From Micromonospora haikouensis (GTDB lineage: Bacteria; Actinomycetota; Actinomycetes; Mycobacteriales; Micromonosporaceae), in contig NZ_FMCW01000011.1 of NCBI RefSeq assembly GCF_900091595.1, positions 1 through 64,000 of the forward strand: a DNA stretch of 64,000 bases, in the 5' to 3' direction. This document shows positions 18,172 through 27,291 of the stretch, in pieces (position 1 is the stretch's first letter; each line of letters starts with the position of its first letter). Made by a program: the position numbers and the translations under genes. The notes under the pieces are model-generated. The model did not search any database and had not been told where the DNA came from. It saw only the letters and a list, made by a program, of their open reading frames with translations.

Positions 18172-18513
18172 ATGGAAGCTCTTCGCCTGGTACTTCTCTA
18201 CGTTCACCTGATCGGCTTCGCGCTGCTGCTCGGCGGCGCGATCGCCCAGTACGTCAGCGGTCGGCTGCGGATCAATGCGGCCATGCTCTGGGGGTCGGTC
18301 ATCGGCCTGCTGACCGGAATCGGGCTGTCCGCCCCGTTGCGCGACGGCGACGAGCCGGCCCCCGCCAAACTTGTTACCAAGTTGGTGCTCGCGCTGCTGA
18401 TCTTTGTCATGGTCTTCTTCTCCCGTAAGCGGGAGACGGTCAACCGTGGCCACTTCCTCGCGATCGTCGGGTTGACCCTGGTCAACGCGGCGGTGGCGGT
18501 CTTCTGGCGCTAA
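18172..18513 (+). CDS. Small integral membrane protein (unknown)
   Basis: 113-aa hydrophobic protein with four predicted helices (about 3-25, 33-52, 63-82, 92-111). The first contains LLYVHLIGFALLLGGAIAQY, the second ends near the positively charged DGDEPAPAKLVTK loop, and RKRETVNRGHF links helices 3 and 4. The ATG at 18172 is favoured because GGGGGAGGA lies about 8 nt upstream; a second ATG at 18154 overlaps that site. The protein looks like a conserved small membrane protein of actinomycetes without known function; the His in helix 1 and the overall pattern recall small haem-copper-associated membrane proteins, but that is only a resemblance. It stands alone between a palindromic element and the nucleoside transporter. 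Confidence 0.75.
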   Translation: MEALRLVLLYVHLIGFALLLGGAIAQYVSGRLRINAAMLWGSVIGLLTGIGLSAPLRDGDEPAPAKLVTKLVLALLIFVMVFFSRKRETVNRGHFLAIVGLTLVNAAVAVFWR

Positions 18514-18770
18514 CGCCCTGGCCAGGGGAGAGGCCACGGGAACCGGACGTTCGTGACGCCCGACCGGTCCACTACCTGCACGAGAAGTGATGTGCCCCAC
18601 CCAAGGGTTACGTAGGGGTAACAGGCACTCAACAGTCGTGCACGATTGTCGGCCGGTGGGTGGGCGCGGGCGTACGCTCCCGTCCGTAACGTGAGACGCC
18701 GGCGGCCACAAAGCAGGCCGGCTCAAGGGCTGCCACCGCGCAGAGCGGTGTGCAATGGGAAGGAGACGTC

Positions 18771-19865
18771 TTGCGCTCTGTGCGTGGGATGCGGATCGCC
18801 TCCGCCTTCGTGGCGGGTGGGCTCGTGCTGGGCGCCGCCGCGTGTGGTGAGGCCCCCAAGGACGACAACGGCGCCGGTGCCGGCGACGCCGGTGGCAAGA
18901 AGTACAGCGCCTGCATGGTGACCGACGTCGGCGGCATCGACGACAAGTCGTTCAACACCTCCGCCTGGAAGGGCCTGCAGGAGGCCAAGAAGGCCAACGA
19001 CAAGATCGACATCAAGTACGTCGCGTCGAAGTCCCAGGCGGACTACGAGGTCAGCATGACCCAGTTCGTCAACCAGAAGTGCGACTTCATCCTGGCCGTC
19101 GGCGGCCTGATGGGCGACGCGACCTCGAAGATCGCGAAGGCGAACCCGAACCAGCAGTTCGGCATCGTCGACTCGAAGCTGCCGGAGTCCAACGTCTACC
19201 CGATGCAGTTCGACACCGCGCAGGCCGCGTTCCAGGCCGGCTACCTGGCCGCCGGGATGAGCAAGAGCGGCAAGGTCGGCACGTACGGTGGCCTGCCGAT
19301 CCCGCCGGTGACGATCTTCATGGACGGCTTCGTCGACGGCGTAGCGCACTACAACAAGACCAAGAGCAAGAACGTCCAGGTCCTGGGCTGGAACAAGGAG
19401 ACCCAGAAGGGCTCCTTCACCAACGACTTCGCCAAGCAGGACGAGGGCAAGAAGGTCTCCGACACCCTGGTCGCCCAGGGCGCGGACATCATCATGCCGG
19501 TCGCCGGTGGCGCGGGCCTCGGCACCACCGCGGCGGCGCAGGCCTCCGGCGGCAAGTACTCGGTCATCTGGGTCGACGCCGACGGCTGTGAGAGCACCCC
19601 GAACTGCCCGGCGCTGCTGACCACCGTGGTCAAGAACATCGCCGACGCCGTCAAGGAGGCCGTGGTCAAGGCCGCCGGCGGGGAGAAGCTCGAGGTCAAC
19701 CCGGGCTTCGTGGGCACGCTCGCCAACAACGGCGTGTCGCTCGCCCCGTACCACGAGTTCGACAGCAAGGTCCCGGCGGACCTGAAGGCCGAGGTCGAGA
19801 AGATCAAGGCCGACATCGCCGCGGGCACCATCACCGTCACCTCGAAGGCCCAGCCGACCAAGTGA
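18771..19865 (+). CDS. bmpA: Nucleoside ABC transporter, BmpA-type substrate-binding lipoprotein
   Basis: Extracellular purine/pyrimidine nucleoside-binding lipoprotein (BMP/Med family) feeding the ABC genes downstream. The start is taken as TTG at 18771, because the strong site GGAAGGAG ends 5 nt before it. The signal peptide runs to the lipobox LGAAAC, with Cys near residue 25, followed by a Gly/Asp-rich linker. The binding fold shows VTDVGGIDDKSFN (ligand-binding Asp and Phe region), GGLMGDATSK, GYLAAGMSKSGKVGTYGG, and IMPVAGGAGLGTTAAAQ near the C-terminal third. 364 aa. Two nested hairpins follow the stop, so the ATPase gene may have its own promoter. An inverted repeat GTTAC-N6-GTAAC lies at 18607-18622 upstream. 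Confidence 0.93.
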   Translation: MRSVRGMRIASAFVAGGLVLGAAACGEAPKDDNGAGAGDAGGKKYSACMVTDVGGIDDKSFNTSAWKGLQEAKKANDKIDIKYVASKSQADYEVSMTQFVNQKCDFILAVGGLMGDATSKIAKANPNQQFGIVDSKLPESNVYPMQFDTAQAAFQAGYLAAGMSKSGKVGTYGGLPIPPVTIFMDGFVDGVAHYNKTKSKNVQVLGWNKETQKGSFTNDFAKQDEGKKVSDTLVAQGADIIMPVAGGAGLGTTAAAQASGGKYSVIWVDADGCESTPNCPALLTTVVKNIADAVKEAVVKAAGGEKLEVNPGFVGTLANNGVSLAPYHEFDSKVPADLKAEVEKIKADIAAGTITVTSKAQPTK

Positions 19866-19919
19866 CCACCCCGCCGGCCCGCCGCCCTCCCGCGGTGGGC
19901 CGGCGGGCCCTGGCATGAC

Positions 19920-19973
19920 GACCGGCCGCCTCGACCACGCGGGGACCCACCCGCGTGGTCGGGGCGGCCGGTC
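19920..19973 (+). terminator. Hairpin between bmpA and the ABC ATPase gene
   Basis: GACCGGCCGCC pairs with GGCGGCCGGTC. Inside it, GACCACGCGGG pairs with CCCGCGTGGTC, giving 22 paired positions with one small internal loop. A weaker GC hairpin precedes it. The position suggests partial termination, giving more binding protein than transporter. Confidence 0.7.
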
Positions 19974-20057
19974 CGCACCACCCCACGCCCCGGCAGGCAC
20001 CGTGACCGGCTCGGCAGCGGCTACGCTGCACCACCCTTCGCACTCCAGGAGGTTGCG

Positions 20058-21683
20058 CTGAGACTCGAACTGCGCGGCATCACCAAGCGGTTCGGTGATC
20101 TGGTCGCCAACGACCACATCGACCTGACGGTGGAGCCTGGAGAGATCCATGCCCTGCTCGGCGAGAACGGCGCCGGCAAGTCGACCCTGATGAACGTCCT
20201 CTACGGGCTCTACCACCCCGACGAGGGCGAGATCCTGGTCGACGGCGCGCCGCTGCGGCTCAAGGGCCCGTCCGACGCCATCGCGGCCGGGATCGGGATG
20301 GTGCACCAGCACTTCATGCTGGTGCCCGTCTTCACCGTGGCCGAGAACGTGATGCTCGGCGCCGAGCAGGTCAGGGGCGGCATCGCCGGCTTCCTCGACC
20401 GGCGGCGGGCCCGACGCGAGGTCGCCGAGGTCTCGCAGCGCTACAACCTGCGGGTCGACCCGGACGCGGTGATCGAGGACCTGCCGGTCGGCATCCAACA
20501 GCGGGTGGAGATCGTCAAGGCCCTCACCCGGGACGTCGACCTGCTGATCCTCGACGAGCCGACGGCCGTGCTCACTCCGCAGGAGACAGAGGAACTGCTC
20601 GCCGTCATGCGGTCGCTCAAGGCCGCCGGCAAGTCGATCGTCTTCATCACCCACAAGCTCGGCGAGGTCAAGGCCATCGCCGACCGGATCACCGTGATCC
20701 GGCGCGGCAGGACCGTCGGCACCGCCTCGCCGACCGCCAGCCGGGACGAGTTGGCCTCCCTCATGGTGGGCCGCAGCGTCCGGCTGACCGTGGACAAGCA
20801 GCCCGCCGCCGCCGGCAGGCCGATCCTGGAGGTCGCCGGCCTGGTCGTCGACGACGACCGGCAGGTCCGCGCGGTCGACGGGGTCGACCTGACCGTGCAC
20901 GCGGGCGAGGTGCTCGGCGTCGCGGGCGTGCAGGGCAACGGACAGACCGAGCTGATCGAGGCGATCATGGGGCTGCGGCCCGTCCTCGCCGGCACGGTCA
21001 CCCTGGACGGCGAGCAGGTGAACGGCTGGTCGACCAAGAAGGTGCTGCGCGCCGGCGTCGGCTACGTCCCCGAGGACCGCAGCGTCGACGGCCTCGTCAA
21101 GGAGTTCAGCGTCGCCGAGAACCTGGTGCTGGACATCTACGATCGACCGCCCTTCGGCCGGGGCCTGTCCCTGCAACCGGACGCCATCGCGTCCTCGGCG
21201 CGGGAACGGATCGCGCAGTTCGACGTCCGTACCCCCTCGGCGGACGCGCCGGTCGGCACCCTCTCAGGCGGCAACCAGCAGAAGGTGATCGTGGCGCGGG
21301 AGCTGTCCCGGCCGCTGAAGCTCTTCATCGCCGCCCAGCCGACTCGCGGCGTCGACGTCGGCTCCATCGAGTTCATCCACTCCCGGGTCATCCGGGAGCG
21401 GGACGTGGGCACCGCCGTCCTGGTCGTCTCCAGCGAACTGGACGAGGTGATCGGCCTGGCCGACCGGATCGCGGTCATGTACCGCGGCCGGGTCATCGGC
21501 ATCGTCGGCCCGGACACCCCCCGCGAGGAGATCGGCCTGCTGATGGCCGGCATCACCCCCGACGCGGCCCCCGCCGCCGAGTCGGCCGTCGGCGCGGCGT
21601 CGCCGGCCCCCAAGGCGCAGAGGCGGGCCCCCGACGCGGCGACCCCGGCCCCCGTGGGCCCCGGTAGCGAGGACGAGACATGA
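20058..21683 (+). CDS. Nucleoside ABC transporter ATPase (two nucleotide-binding domains)
   Basis: 541-aa ATPase energising the BmpA-type nucleoside importer, organised like sugar-type (RbsA/YufO) duplicated ATPases. The first domain has Walker [10 protein letters not shown] (about 37-45), signature [11 protein letters not shown] and Walker B LLILDEPT. The second has a degenerate P-loop [12 protein letters not shown], signature [10 protein letters not shown] and AAQPTRGVD, so only the first is likely to hydrolyse ATP fully. The start is taken as CTG at 20058: it follows AGGAGG by 5 nt and restores the family N-terminus [15 protein letters not shown]. The first ATG, at 20130, would remove the beta-strand before Walker A. 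The C-terminal 40 residues are Ala/Pro-rich. The stop overlaps the next gene by 4 bp (ATGA). Confidence 0.93.
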   Translation: MRLELRGITKRFGDLVANDHIDLTVEPGEIHALLGENGAGKSTLMNVLYGLYHPDEGEILVDGAPLRLKGPSDAIAAGIGMVHQHFMLVPVFTVAENVMLGAEQVRGGIAGFLDRRRARREVAEVSQRYNLRVDPDAVIEDLPVGIQQRVEIVKALTRDVDLLILDEPTAVLTPQETEELLAVMRSLKAAGKSIVFITHKLGEVKAIADRITVIRRGRTVGTASPTASRDELASLMVGRSVRLTVDKQPAAAGRPILEVAGLVVDDDRQVRAVDGVDLTVHAGEVLGVAGVQGNGQTELIEAIMGLRPVLAGTVTLDGEQVNGWSTKKVLRAGVGYVPEDRSVDGLVKEFSVAENLVLDIYDRPPFGRGLSLQPDAIASSARERIAQFDVRTPSADAPVGTLSGGNQQKVIVARELSRPLKLFIAAQPTRGVDVGSIEFIHSRVIRERDVGTAVLVVSSELDEVIGLADRIAVMYRGRVIGIVGPDTPREEIGLLMAGITPDAAPAAESAVGAASPAPKAQRRAPDAATPAPVGPGSEDET

Positions 21684-23026
21684 CCAACCCCAACCCGGCG
21701 TCGGGCTCGCCGGACCTGGCGTCGGCGACCGAGGCGCGACCCGCGCAGGTGGCGGCCGGCGGCGTCGACCGCGCCGCGACGGCCACCGCCACCGCTGGGC
21801 AGCCGCAGCCGACAAAGCCGCAGCCGGACCGGCCCGCCCTGGGCCGGCTGTTCCTGGAGAACCTGTGGGCGGCCAACACGGTGACCGTCACGCTGCTCGC
21901 GGTGCTGCTGGCGATGCTCGTCGGCGCCGTGCTGATCATCGTCTCGGACCCGGAGGTGCTGGCCACCTACGGCTACGTCACCGCCCGCCCGTCCGATGCG
22001 TTGACCTCCAGCTGGGCGGTGGTCAGCGAGGCGTACGCGAACCTGTTCAAGGGCGCGGTCTTCGACCCGGAGGCGTCCGGTTTCACCGCCGCGCTCAGCC
22101 CGATCTCGGAGACGCTGACCTACACCGCGCCGCTGGTGTTCACCGGCCTGTCGGTGGCGCTCGCCTTCCGCGGCGGCCTGTTCAACATCGGCGCGCAGGG
22201 CCAGGCCACCGTCGGCGTCATCCTCGCCGCGCTGGCCGGCTTCCTGCTGCCATTGCCCCCGGTGCTGCACCTGCTCGTCGCCCTGCTCGCCGGCGCGGCC
22301 GGCGGCGCGCTCTGGGGGTTCGTCCCGGGCATCCTCAAGGCGCGCACCGGCGCCCACGAGGTGATCAACACGATCATGCTCAACTACGTCGCGGTGTACT
22401 TCCTCGCCTGGATCATCGTTCAGAACGGGGTGCAGAGCCCGAACCGGGCCGACGCCATCAGCCGGCCCGTCGACTCCTCGGCCCAACTGCCCCGGCTGCT
22501 CGGCGACAACCTGCGGGTACACGCCGGCATCCTGCTGGCTGTCCTGGCCACCTGGTTCGTCGCCTGGCTGCTCAACCGCTCCACGTTCGGCTTCGAGCTG
22601 CGCGCGGTGGGCGCCAACCCGGACGCGGCCCGCACCGCCGGCATCAGCGTCGCCCGCACGTATGTGCTGATGATGGCCATCGCCGGTCTGCTCGCCGGCC
22701 TCGGCGGCAGCCAGATGGTGCTCGGCTCGACGGCGGACGCGCTCACCCCGCAGGTGGTCGCGCAGATCGGGTTCGACGGCATCCTGGTGGCCCTCCTGGG
22801 CCGGGTGAAGCCGTGGGGCGTGCTGCTGGCCGCGCTGTTGTTCGGCGCGCTCCAGGCCGGCGGCAATCGGATGCAGAGCTACTCGGGCATCTCGCTGGAG
22901 CTGGTCACCGTGCTCCAGGCGCTGATCGTCATCTTCATCGCCGCGCCGGCCCTGGTGAAGGCGATCTTCCAGCTCCGGGCCGCCCGCGCCGCCCGGTTGC
23001 AGACAAGCCTGGCGAAGGGCTGGTAA
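21680..23026 (+). CDS. Nucleoside ABC transporter permease 1
   Basis: 448-aa BPD_transp_2-type permease (YufP/NupP-like). A disordered N-terminal segment (about 1-55, Ala/Thr/Gln-rich) precedes the first helix. About nine further helices follow, with the conserved [14 protein letters not shown] segment near residue 165, [12 protein letters not shown], and [15 protein letters not shown], a cytoplasmic loop typical of the family that meets the ATPase. It pairs with the permease at 23030. The ATG lies in the ATGA overlap with the ATPase gene, and the next gene begins 3 bp after its stop, so the set is one operon. Nucleoside specificity is inferred from the BmpA partner and the neighbouring cdd and deoA genes. 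Confidence 0.92.
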   Translation: MTNPNPASGSPDLASATEARPAQVAAGGVDRAATATATAGQPQPTKPQPDRPALGRLFLENLWAANTVTVTLLAVLLAMLVGAVLIIVSDPEVLATYGYVTARPSDALTSSWAVVSEAYANLFKGAVFDPEASGFTAALSPISETLTYTAPLVFTGLSVALAFRGGLFNIGAQGQATVGVILAALAGFLLPLPPVLHLLVALLAGAAGGALWGFVPGILKARTGAHEVINTIMLNYVAVYFLAWIIVQNGVQSPNRADAISRPVDSSAQLPRLLGDNLRVHAGILLAVLATWFVAWLLNRSTFGFELRAVGANPDAARTAGISVARTYVLMMAIAGLLAGLGGSQMVLGSTADALTPQVVAQIGFDGILVALLGRVKPWGVLLAALLFGALQAGGNRMQSYSGISLELVTVLQALIVIFIAAPALVKAIFQLRAARAARLQTSLAKGW

Positions 23027-23029
23027 GGC

Positions 23030-24310
23030 ATGTCAACCATGGCTGTCCCGGACGTGGCGGTGGCCCAGGTCGACGAGGGCTTCTGGACCCGTACCCGCAA
23101 GATGGGCGCCGTCCTGCTGGCGCTCGGGGTGATCTCGACGGTGCTCTTCGGGGCACTCGCCACCGACCAGCAGGCCCGCTTCACCCTCAGTGAGACCGAG
23201 GGCGGCGCGGCGTTGGAGATCAACGGCACCATCGGCGCGATCCTGTTCGGCGTCATCACCGCGGCGGCCGGCGCGGCCCTGCTCGCCGGGGTGCCGAAGC
23301 GCTGGCTGACCGTGCTGCTCGGGGTCGGGCTCGTCGGCTTCGTGCTGTCGTTCCTGTGTTGGCAGGTCTCGGCCGCCCCCGAGGGGCGCAACTTCATGCC
23401 GATGGTCAACATGGTGCGGGGCACGTTCATCCTGGCCCTGCCGCTGATCTTCGGTGCCCTCGCCGGCGTGCTCTGCGAGCGGTCCGGCGTGGTCAACGTC
23501 GCCATCGAGGGCCAACTGCTGATGGGGGCGTTCAGCGGCGCCCTGTTCGGCAGCCTCTCCGGCAGCGTGTGGGTGGGCCTGGTCGCCGCCGCGATCGGCG
23601 GCGCGTTCATCTCGCTGCTGCTCGCCGTGTTCGCCATCCGCTACCTGGTCGACCAGGTCGTCATGGGCATCGTGCTCAACCTGCTGGCCGTCGGCGTCAC
23701 CGGTTTCCTCTACGAGCGGCTGATGCAGACCGACGCGCAGAAGTACAACTCCGCGCCCCGGTTCGGCACCTGGGAGATCCCGCTGCTCTCCGACATCCCG
23801 GTGCTCGGGCCGGCGCTGTTCCGCAGCAACCTTTTCCTCTACCTCGGCCTGCTGCTGGTGCTGGTCATCCACATCGCGCTGTTCCGCACCCGGTGGGGCC
23901 TGCGGACCCGGGCCGTCGGCGAGCACCCGACCGCCGCCGACACCCTCGGCGTGAAGGTGCTGCGCGTGCGCTACCGCAACGTGCTGCTCGCCGGGGTGGT
24001 GGCCGGGATCGGCGGGGCGTCGTACACGCTCGCGCTCTACTCGTTCACCAAGAACATGATCGGCGGCAAGGGCTTCATCGCCCTCGCCGCGCTGATCTTC
24101 GGCCGGTGGAGCCCCACCGGCGCGCTGCTCGCCGCGCTCTTCTTCGGCTTCGCCGACCAGCTCGGCACGTACCTCGGCGCGATCGGCAGCGGCATCCCGA
24201 GCCAGTTCCTGGCGATGCTGCCCTACCTCGCGACCATGCTGGCCGTGGCCGGGCTCGTCGGCCGGGTCCGGGCGCCCGCCGCCGACGGCAAGCCGTACAT
24301 CAAGGGCTGA
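23030..24310 (+). CDS. Nucleoside ABC transporter permease 2
   Basis: 426-aa BPD_transp_2-type permease (YufQ/NupQ-like), partner of the previous gene. Three N-terminal helices (about 25-130) precede the conserved core, which starts at RGTFILALPLIFGALAG. The core continues with RSGVVNVAIEGQLLMGAF, the family's equivalent of the FNIGAEGQ segment, then RAVGEHPTAADTLGVKVLRVRY, the coupling loop, and GGKGFIALAALIFGRW. Compared with characterised homologues it is about 100 residues longer at the N-terminus. Start ATG at 23030, 3 bp after the previous stop. A perfect 15-bp hairpin terminator follows 26 bp after its stop and closes the operon. Confidence 0.92.
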   Translation: MSTMAVPDVAVAQVDEGFWTRTRKMGAVLLALGVISTVLFGALATDQQARFTLSETEGGAALEINGTIGAILFGVITAAAGAALLAGVPKRWLTVLLGVGLVGFVLSFLCWQVSAAPEGRNFMPMVNMVRGTFILALPLIFGALAGVLCERSGVVNVAIEGQLLMGAFSGALFGSLSGSVWVGLVAAAIGGAFISLLLAVFAIRYLVDQVVMGIVLNLLAVGVTGFLYERLMQTDAQKYNSAPRFGTWEIPLLSDIPVLGPALFRSNLFLYLGLLLVLVIHIALFRTRWGLRTRAVGEHPTAADTLGVKVLRVRYRNVLLAGVVAGIGGASYTLALYSFTKNMIGGKGFIALAALIFGRWSPTGALLAALFFGFADQLGTYLGAIGSGIPSQFLAMLPYLATMLAVAGLVGRVRAPAADGKPYIKG

Positions 24311-24336
24311 CGCCCGGTCGCCGACACCTTACCGTT

Positions 24337-24371
24337 GCCCGTGCCCGGCGGCCTGCCCGCCGGGCACGGGC
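24337..24371 (+). terminator. Terminator of the nucleoside transporter operon
   Basis: Perfect 15-bp GC stem (GCCCGTGCCCGGCGG and its complement) with a 5-nt loop, 26 bp after the permease stop. Confidence 0.85.
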
Positions 24372-24451
24372 GTCTCCGTCCTGTGCCATATCGATGACCT
24401 GACGGTGACGGGATGGTCGACCCTTCGCGCAGATTCCCTCGTCTGCGTGAG

Positions 24452-25596
24452 ATGACCATGAAACGGCCCCTGACAGCCCTGGCGGCGTTGCTCTGCGCCA
24501 CCACGTTGCTGTCCGCACCGTCCACCGCGACCGGGTGCCGGACCCCGACGCCCGGTTGGGGGCGGGGTGGCGGCGGTCCACGGACCGCGCCGTCACCACC
24601 TCCAGCGATGCGACCGGCCTGCACCTGCTCGTCGCCGACGAGGCGCAGGCCTACGCCTGGCGCACGGCGGCGACCCTCGCCGAGCCCGGCCTCGACGCCG
24701 ACCAGTGGATCGGCCAGGCGTGCGTCACCGGCTCCGGCCGCCGCGCCGTGGTCGTCTACGGCCCCCGGACCTTTACCAACCGGGAACCCCTCATGCAGCG
24801 GGGCGGCTTCACCGCCGTCGTCGACCTGGACACCGGCGCGGTCACGAAGCTGCGTGAACGCGTCTCGCTGGCCTACCACAACCCGGGCTGCGGTGCCGGC
24901 GAGCGGGCCGTCCTCTCCCGGCTGGAGATGCCCGCCCCGACCGGCGGGGCGGCGCACACCTGGATCGGCACCGTCGACGCGGCGCACCCGACCCGGGCGA
25001 TCCGCGCGGTCCGGGCCGCCGGTCAGGTCACCTCGACCGTGCCCGTCGGTGAAAAGCTGATCGGCTCCAAGGGCGCGAGCCTGATGCGCATCGGAGCCAA
25101 GGGCAGGACCACCACCGTGGCGACCGCTTCGGCCAGCCCGTTCCGCCTGCTCGCCGACGGCCGCGACGCGGTCGCCTTCCAGGTCGTCCAAGACGGACGG
25201 ACCGAGTTCAAGCGGTTCGCTGCCGGCCGGATCAGCGATCACGGATCGGCACCGAAGGGTGAGATCAAGCTCCGCGCCGGCGCGGGCGGGCGGGTCTTCG
25301 CGGTCGGCGGGCGGGCGAAGGCCCGGATGACCGAGCAGTTGCCTCCGGGCTGGTCGGCGATCGACGGCCTGCCGGACAGCGACGTGTCGACGACCGGGGC
25401 GCTCGTGGTGTCCCGGGCGACCACCGGTCGCGAGGCGGCCGGGCGGCCGGCGGAACGACCGGACAGCGGTCAGGCGGACCGGGTGGACATCTCGGCCCGG
25501 CGCGTGGCCAACGGCGGCCCACTGGGATGGACCTGTACAACTACCGTTGGTGATCGATGCGGAAGGTCCGGCGTCCGCGCCGGGCCTTCCGCCTGA
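24452..25596 (+). pseudogene. Frameshifted, truncated secreted protein remnant
   Basis: A signal peptide starts at ATG 24452 (MTMKRPLTALAALLCATTLL, then SAPSTATG), but the frame then loses sense. The continuation is open in the +1-shifted frame from about 24530: VPDPDARLGAGWRRSTDRAV, DATGLHLLVADEAQAYAWRT, DQWIGQACVTGSGRRAVVVY and so on to about 25500. A single-base indel near 24515-24535 explains this. The tail after about 25490 is poor in protein-like pattern and ends at 25596. I recall similar N-terminal sequence at the start of very large secreted actinobacterial proteins, so this may be the first 350 residues of a lost giant gene; that is unverified memory. A hairpin overlaps the end. A sequencing error could mimic the frameshift but not the truncation. 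Confidence 0.65.
25559..25592 (+). terminator. Hairpin terminator at the end of the pseudogene
   Basis: 14-bp stem (GCGGAAGGTCCGGC with GCCGGGCCTTCCGC, one G-U pair) and a 6-nt loop, 20 bp before the next start codon. It is probably the surviving terminator of the decayed gene. Confidence 0.7.
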
Positions 25597-25611
25597 ACCC
25601 CGGAGGGCCCG

Positions 25612-26514
25612 TTGAGGTTGTTCCGTGGCATGGCCGCCGCGGCTCTGTGCGGCGGGGCCGGGGCCGGCGTGCTCGCCGCGCTCTGGCACGAACAGGTCCG
25701 CTTTCAGCGGTCCTGCAAGACCGACACCATCGGTGCCTGCCTCGGCTTCGCCTTTCCCGCCCTGATCGTCGGGCCGGTGGTCGTCACCGCGATCGGGTGG
25801 CTCCTGCTGCGGGCGACACGGGCCGCTCGGCCGCTTCCGGCGGCCCTGCTCGGCGCGGTGGCCTCGGGCGGCGGGGCCCTGGTCGCCCAAGCCTTCCGGC
25901 CGTTCTCGGGGCCGCTGCCGGTGTGGCTGGCGGTGCTGCTCGGCACGGTCGGGTTCGCCGCCGGCGTCGCGGCCATGGAGGCCCGTCACCGGGTCGTCCG
26001 GGTGGGGCTGGCCCTGGCGCTGCTCCTACCGTGGGCGGCCGCGCCCGCGCTGCGGGAGCCGGGCAGGCGGTACGCCCTTCGCGACGGCTTCGCCCATCTC
26101 GGGCTTCCGCTCGTCGTGCCGCAGGTGGAGGGCTACCAGGTGGCCAATGCCCATGCCTTCGGCCAGGAACGGGTCCTCTCCGTACGCATCGAGCGAGGGG
26201 AGGACTCGATAATGGTACGCGTGGTGCCGCTGCCTGCGGACTTCGCCCCGCCCGTGAGCTGCGGGCCGGCCATGACCGACCGCTCGGTGTCGGACGACGG
26301 GCACGGGGCGCCCGCCCCGCAGCCGTGCCGGGTGGCAGGCCACGAGCACTGGGTCCGCGCCGAGAGCAGCGGGGACGTGCACCTCGTCCGCCGCGGCGAG
26401 GCGCTCGTGCTCCTGCGACCCGGGCCGGACACCCCCGCCGCCGACGTGGCGGCAGCAGCGGCGAACCTGACCGAGGTGACCCCCGAGCAGCTGACGGAAC
26501 TGGCCGTCCGCTGA
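25612..26514 (+). CDS. Membrane protein of unknown function
   Basis: 300-aa protein I do not recognise. TTG at 25612 is taken as start because GGAGG lies 5 nt before it; the first ATG in frame (MAAAALCGG) is six codons later. Four hydrophobic segments occupy the N-terminal half, at about residues 5-25, 40-65, 75-125 (two helices) and 130-148. The C-terminal half (about 150-300) is soluble and probably extracytoplasmic, with two cysteines about 23 residues apart (VSCGPAM and PQPCRVAGHEHW) that could form a disulfide. It ends with VTPEQLTELAVR. It lies between the pseudogene terminator and cdd and is probably monocistronic. Codon usage is like its neighbours. Confidence 0.65.
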   Translation: MRLFRGMAAAALCGGAGAGVLAALWHEQVRFQRSCKTDTIGACLGFAFPALIVGPVVVTAIGWLLLRATRAARPLPAALLGAVASGGGALVAQAFRPFSGPLPVWLAVLLGTVGFAAGVAAMEARHRVVRVGLALALLLPWAAAPALREPGRRYALRDGFAHLGLPLVVPQVEGYQVANAHAFGQERVLSVRIERGEDSIMVRVVPLPADFAPPVSCGPAMTDRSVSDDGHGAPAPQPCRVAGHEHWVRAESSGDVHLVRRGEALVLLRPGPDTPAADVAAAAANLTEVTPEQLTELAVR

Positions 26515-26566
26515 ACTGGGTCGCCGTCGCCCCTGCCCTGCCCGCCCCTGACCGGCGTGAATTGGG

Positions 26567-26572
26567 CAGAAT
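26567..26572 (+). promoter_or_regulatory. -10 hexamer CAGAAT before cdd
   Basis: CAGAAT lies 6 nt before the cdd ATG with no ribosome-binding site between, as at trpS. No good -35 is visible. Confidence 0.4.
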
Positions 26573-26578
26573 GGCGGG

Positions 26579-27286
26579 ATGACCGAGATCGACTGGGAGC
26601 GCCTGCGGGCCGCCGCCACCGAGGTGATGCGGCACGCGTACGTGCCGTACTCGAAGTTCCCCGTCGGGGCCGCCGCCCTCGTCGACGACGGCCGGATCGT
26701 GGTCGGCTGCAACGTGGAGAACGCCGCGTACGGGGTGGTGCTCTGCGCCGAGTGCGGGGTGGTCTCCTCGCTGCACGCCACCGGCGGCGGCCGGATCGTC
26801 GCCCTGTCCTGCGTCGACGCCACCGGCGAGCCGCTGATGCCGTGCGGCCGGTGCCGGCAACTGCTCTGGGAGCAGGGCGGCCCGCGCTGCCTGATCGAAG
26901 CCAAGGGCGGCCCGCTGACCATGGCGGAGCTGCTGCCGCACGCGTTCGACGTGGCCGACCTGGAGGCGGTGACCGGCGAACGGCCGGTGCCCGTGGTGCC
27001 GGACCGGCTGGCCGCCTGGCGGGGGCGGGGCACCGTCTTCGTGCACGCCGACCTGTCGGCGGGGCGGCAGGTGTGGACGGCGTACTGGGAGCGGTCGGCC
27101 GGGGACACGGAGGGCGCCGAGACCGGCGTGCTGGAGGAGGGCCCGAGCTGGGACGAGGCGGCAGAGGCGATCGCCTGGGGGCTCGCCCGCACCCCGCGCG
27201 TCGTGGTGGTGGACGCGACGGGCACCATCTTCTGGGCCGGCGAGGGGGAGCCGCCGCAGGAGATCCCGACTCGGTGGGGTGGTTGA
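26579..27286 (+). CDS. cdd: Cytidine deaminase with C-terminal extension
   Basis: Zinc hydrolase converting cytidine and deoxycytidine to the uracil nucleosides, in pyrimidine salvage. Residues 1-130 are a complete tetramer-type Cdd: YSKFPVGAAALVDDG, NVENAAYG, the catalytic CAE triplet in LCAECGVVSS, and zinc ligands in PCGRCRQLLWE. The usual length is about 130-140 aa, yet the frame continues to 235 aa through a roughly 100-residue extension. This contains VFVHADLSAGRQVWTAYWE and RTPRVVVVDATGTIFWAGEGE, which look folded rather than random. I do not recognise that part. The deoA start lies 5 bp after the stop, so the two are co-transcribed and deaminated deoxyuridine can pass to DeoA. Confidence 0.93.
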   Translation: MTEIDWERLRAAATEVMRHAYVPYSKFPVGAAALVDDGRIVVGCNVENAAYGVVLCAECGVVSSLHATGGGRIVALSCVDATGEPLMPCGRCRQLLWEQGGPRCLIEAKGGPLTMAELLPHAFDVADLEAVTGERPVPVVPDRLAAWRGRGTVFVHADLSAGRQVWTAYWERSAGDTEGAETGVLEEGPSWDEAAEAIAWGLARTPRVVVVDATGTIFWAGEGEPPQEIPTRWGG

Positions 27287-27291
27287 GACTG

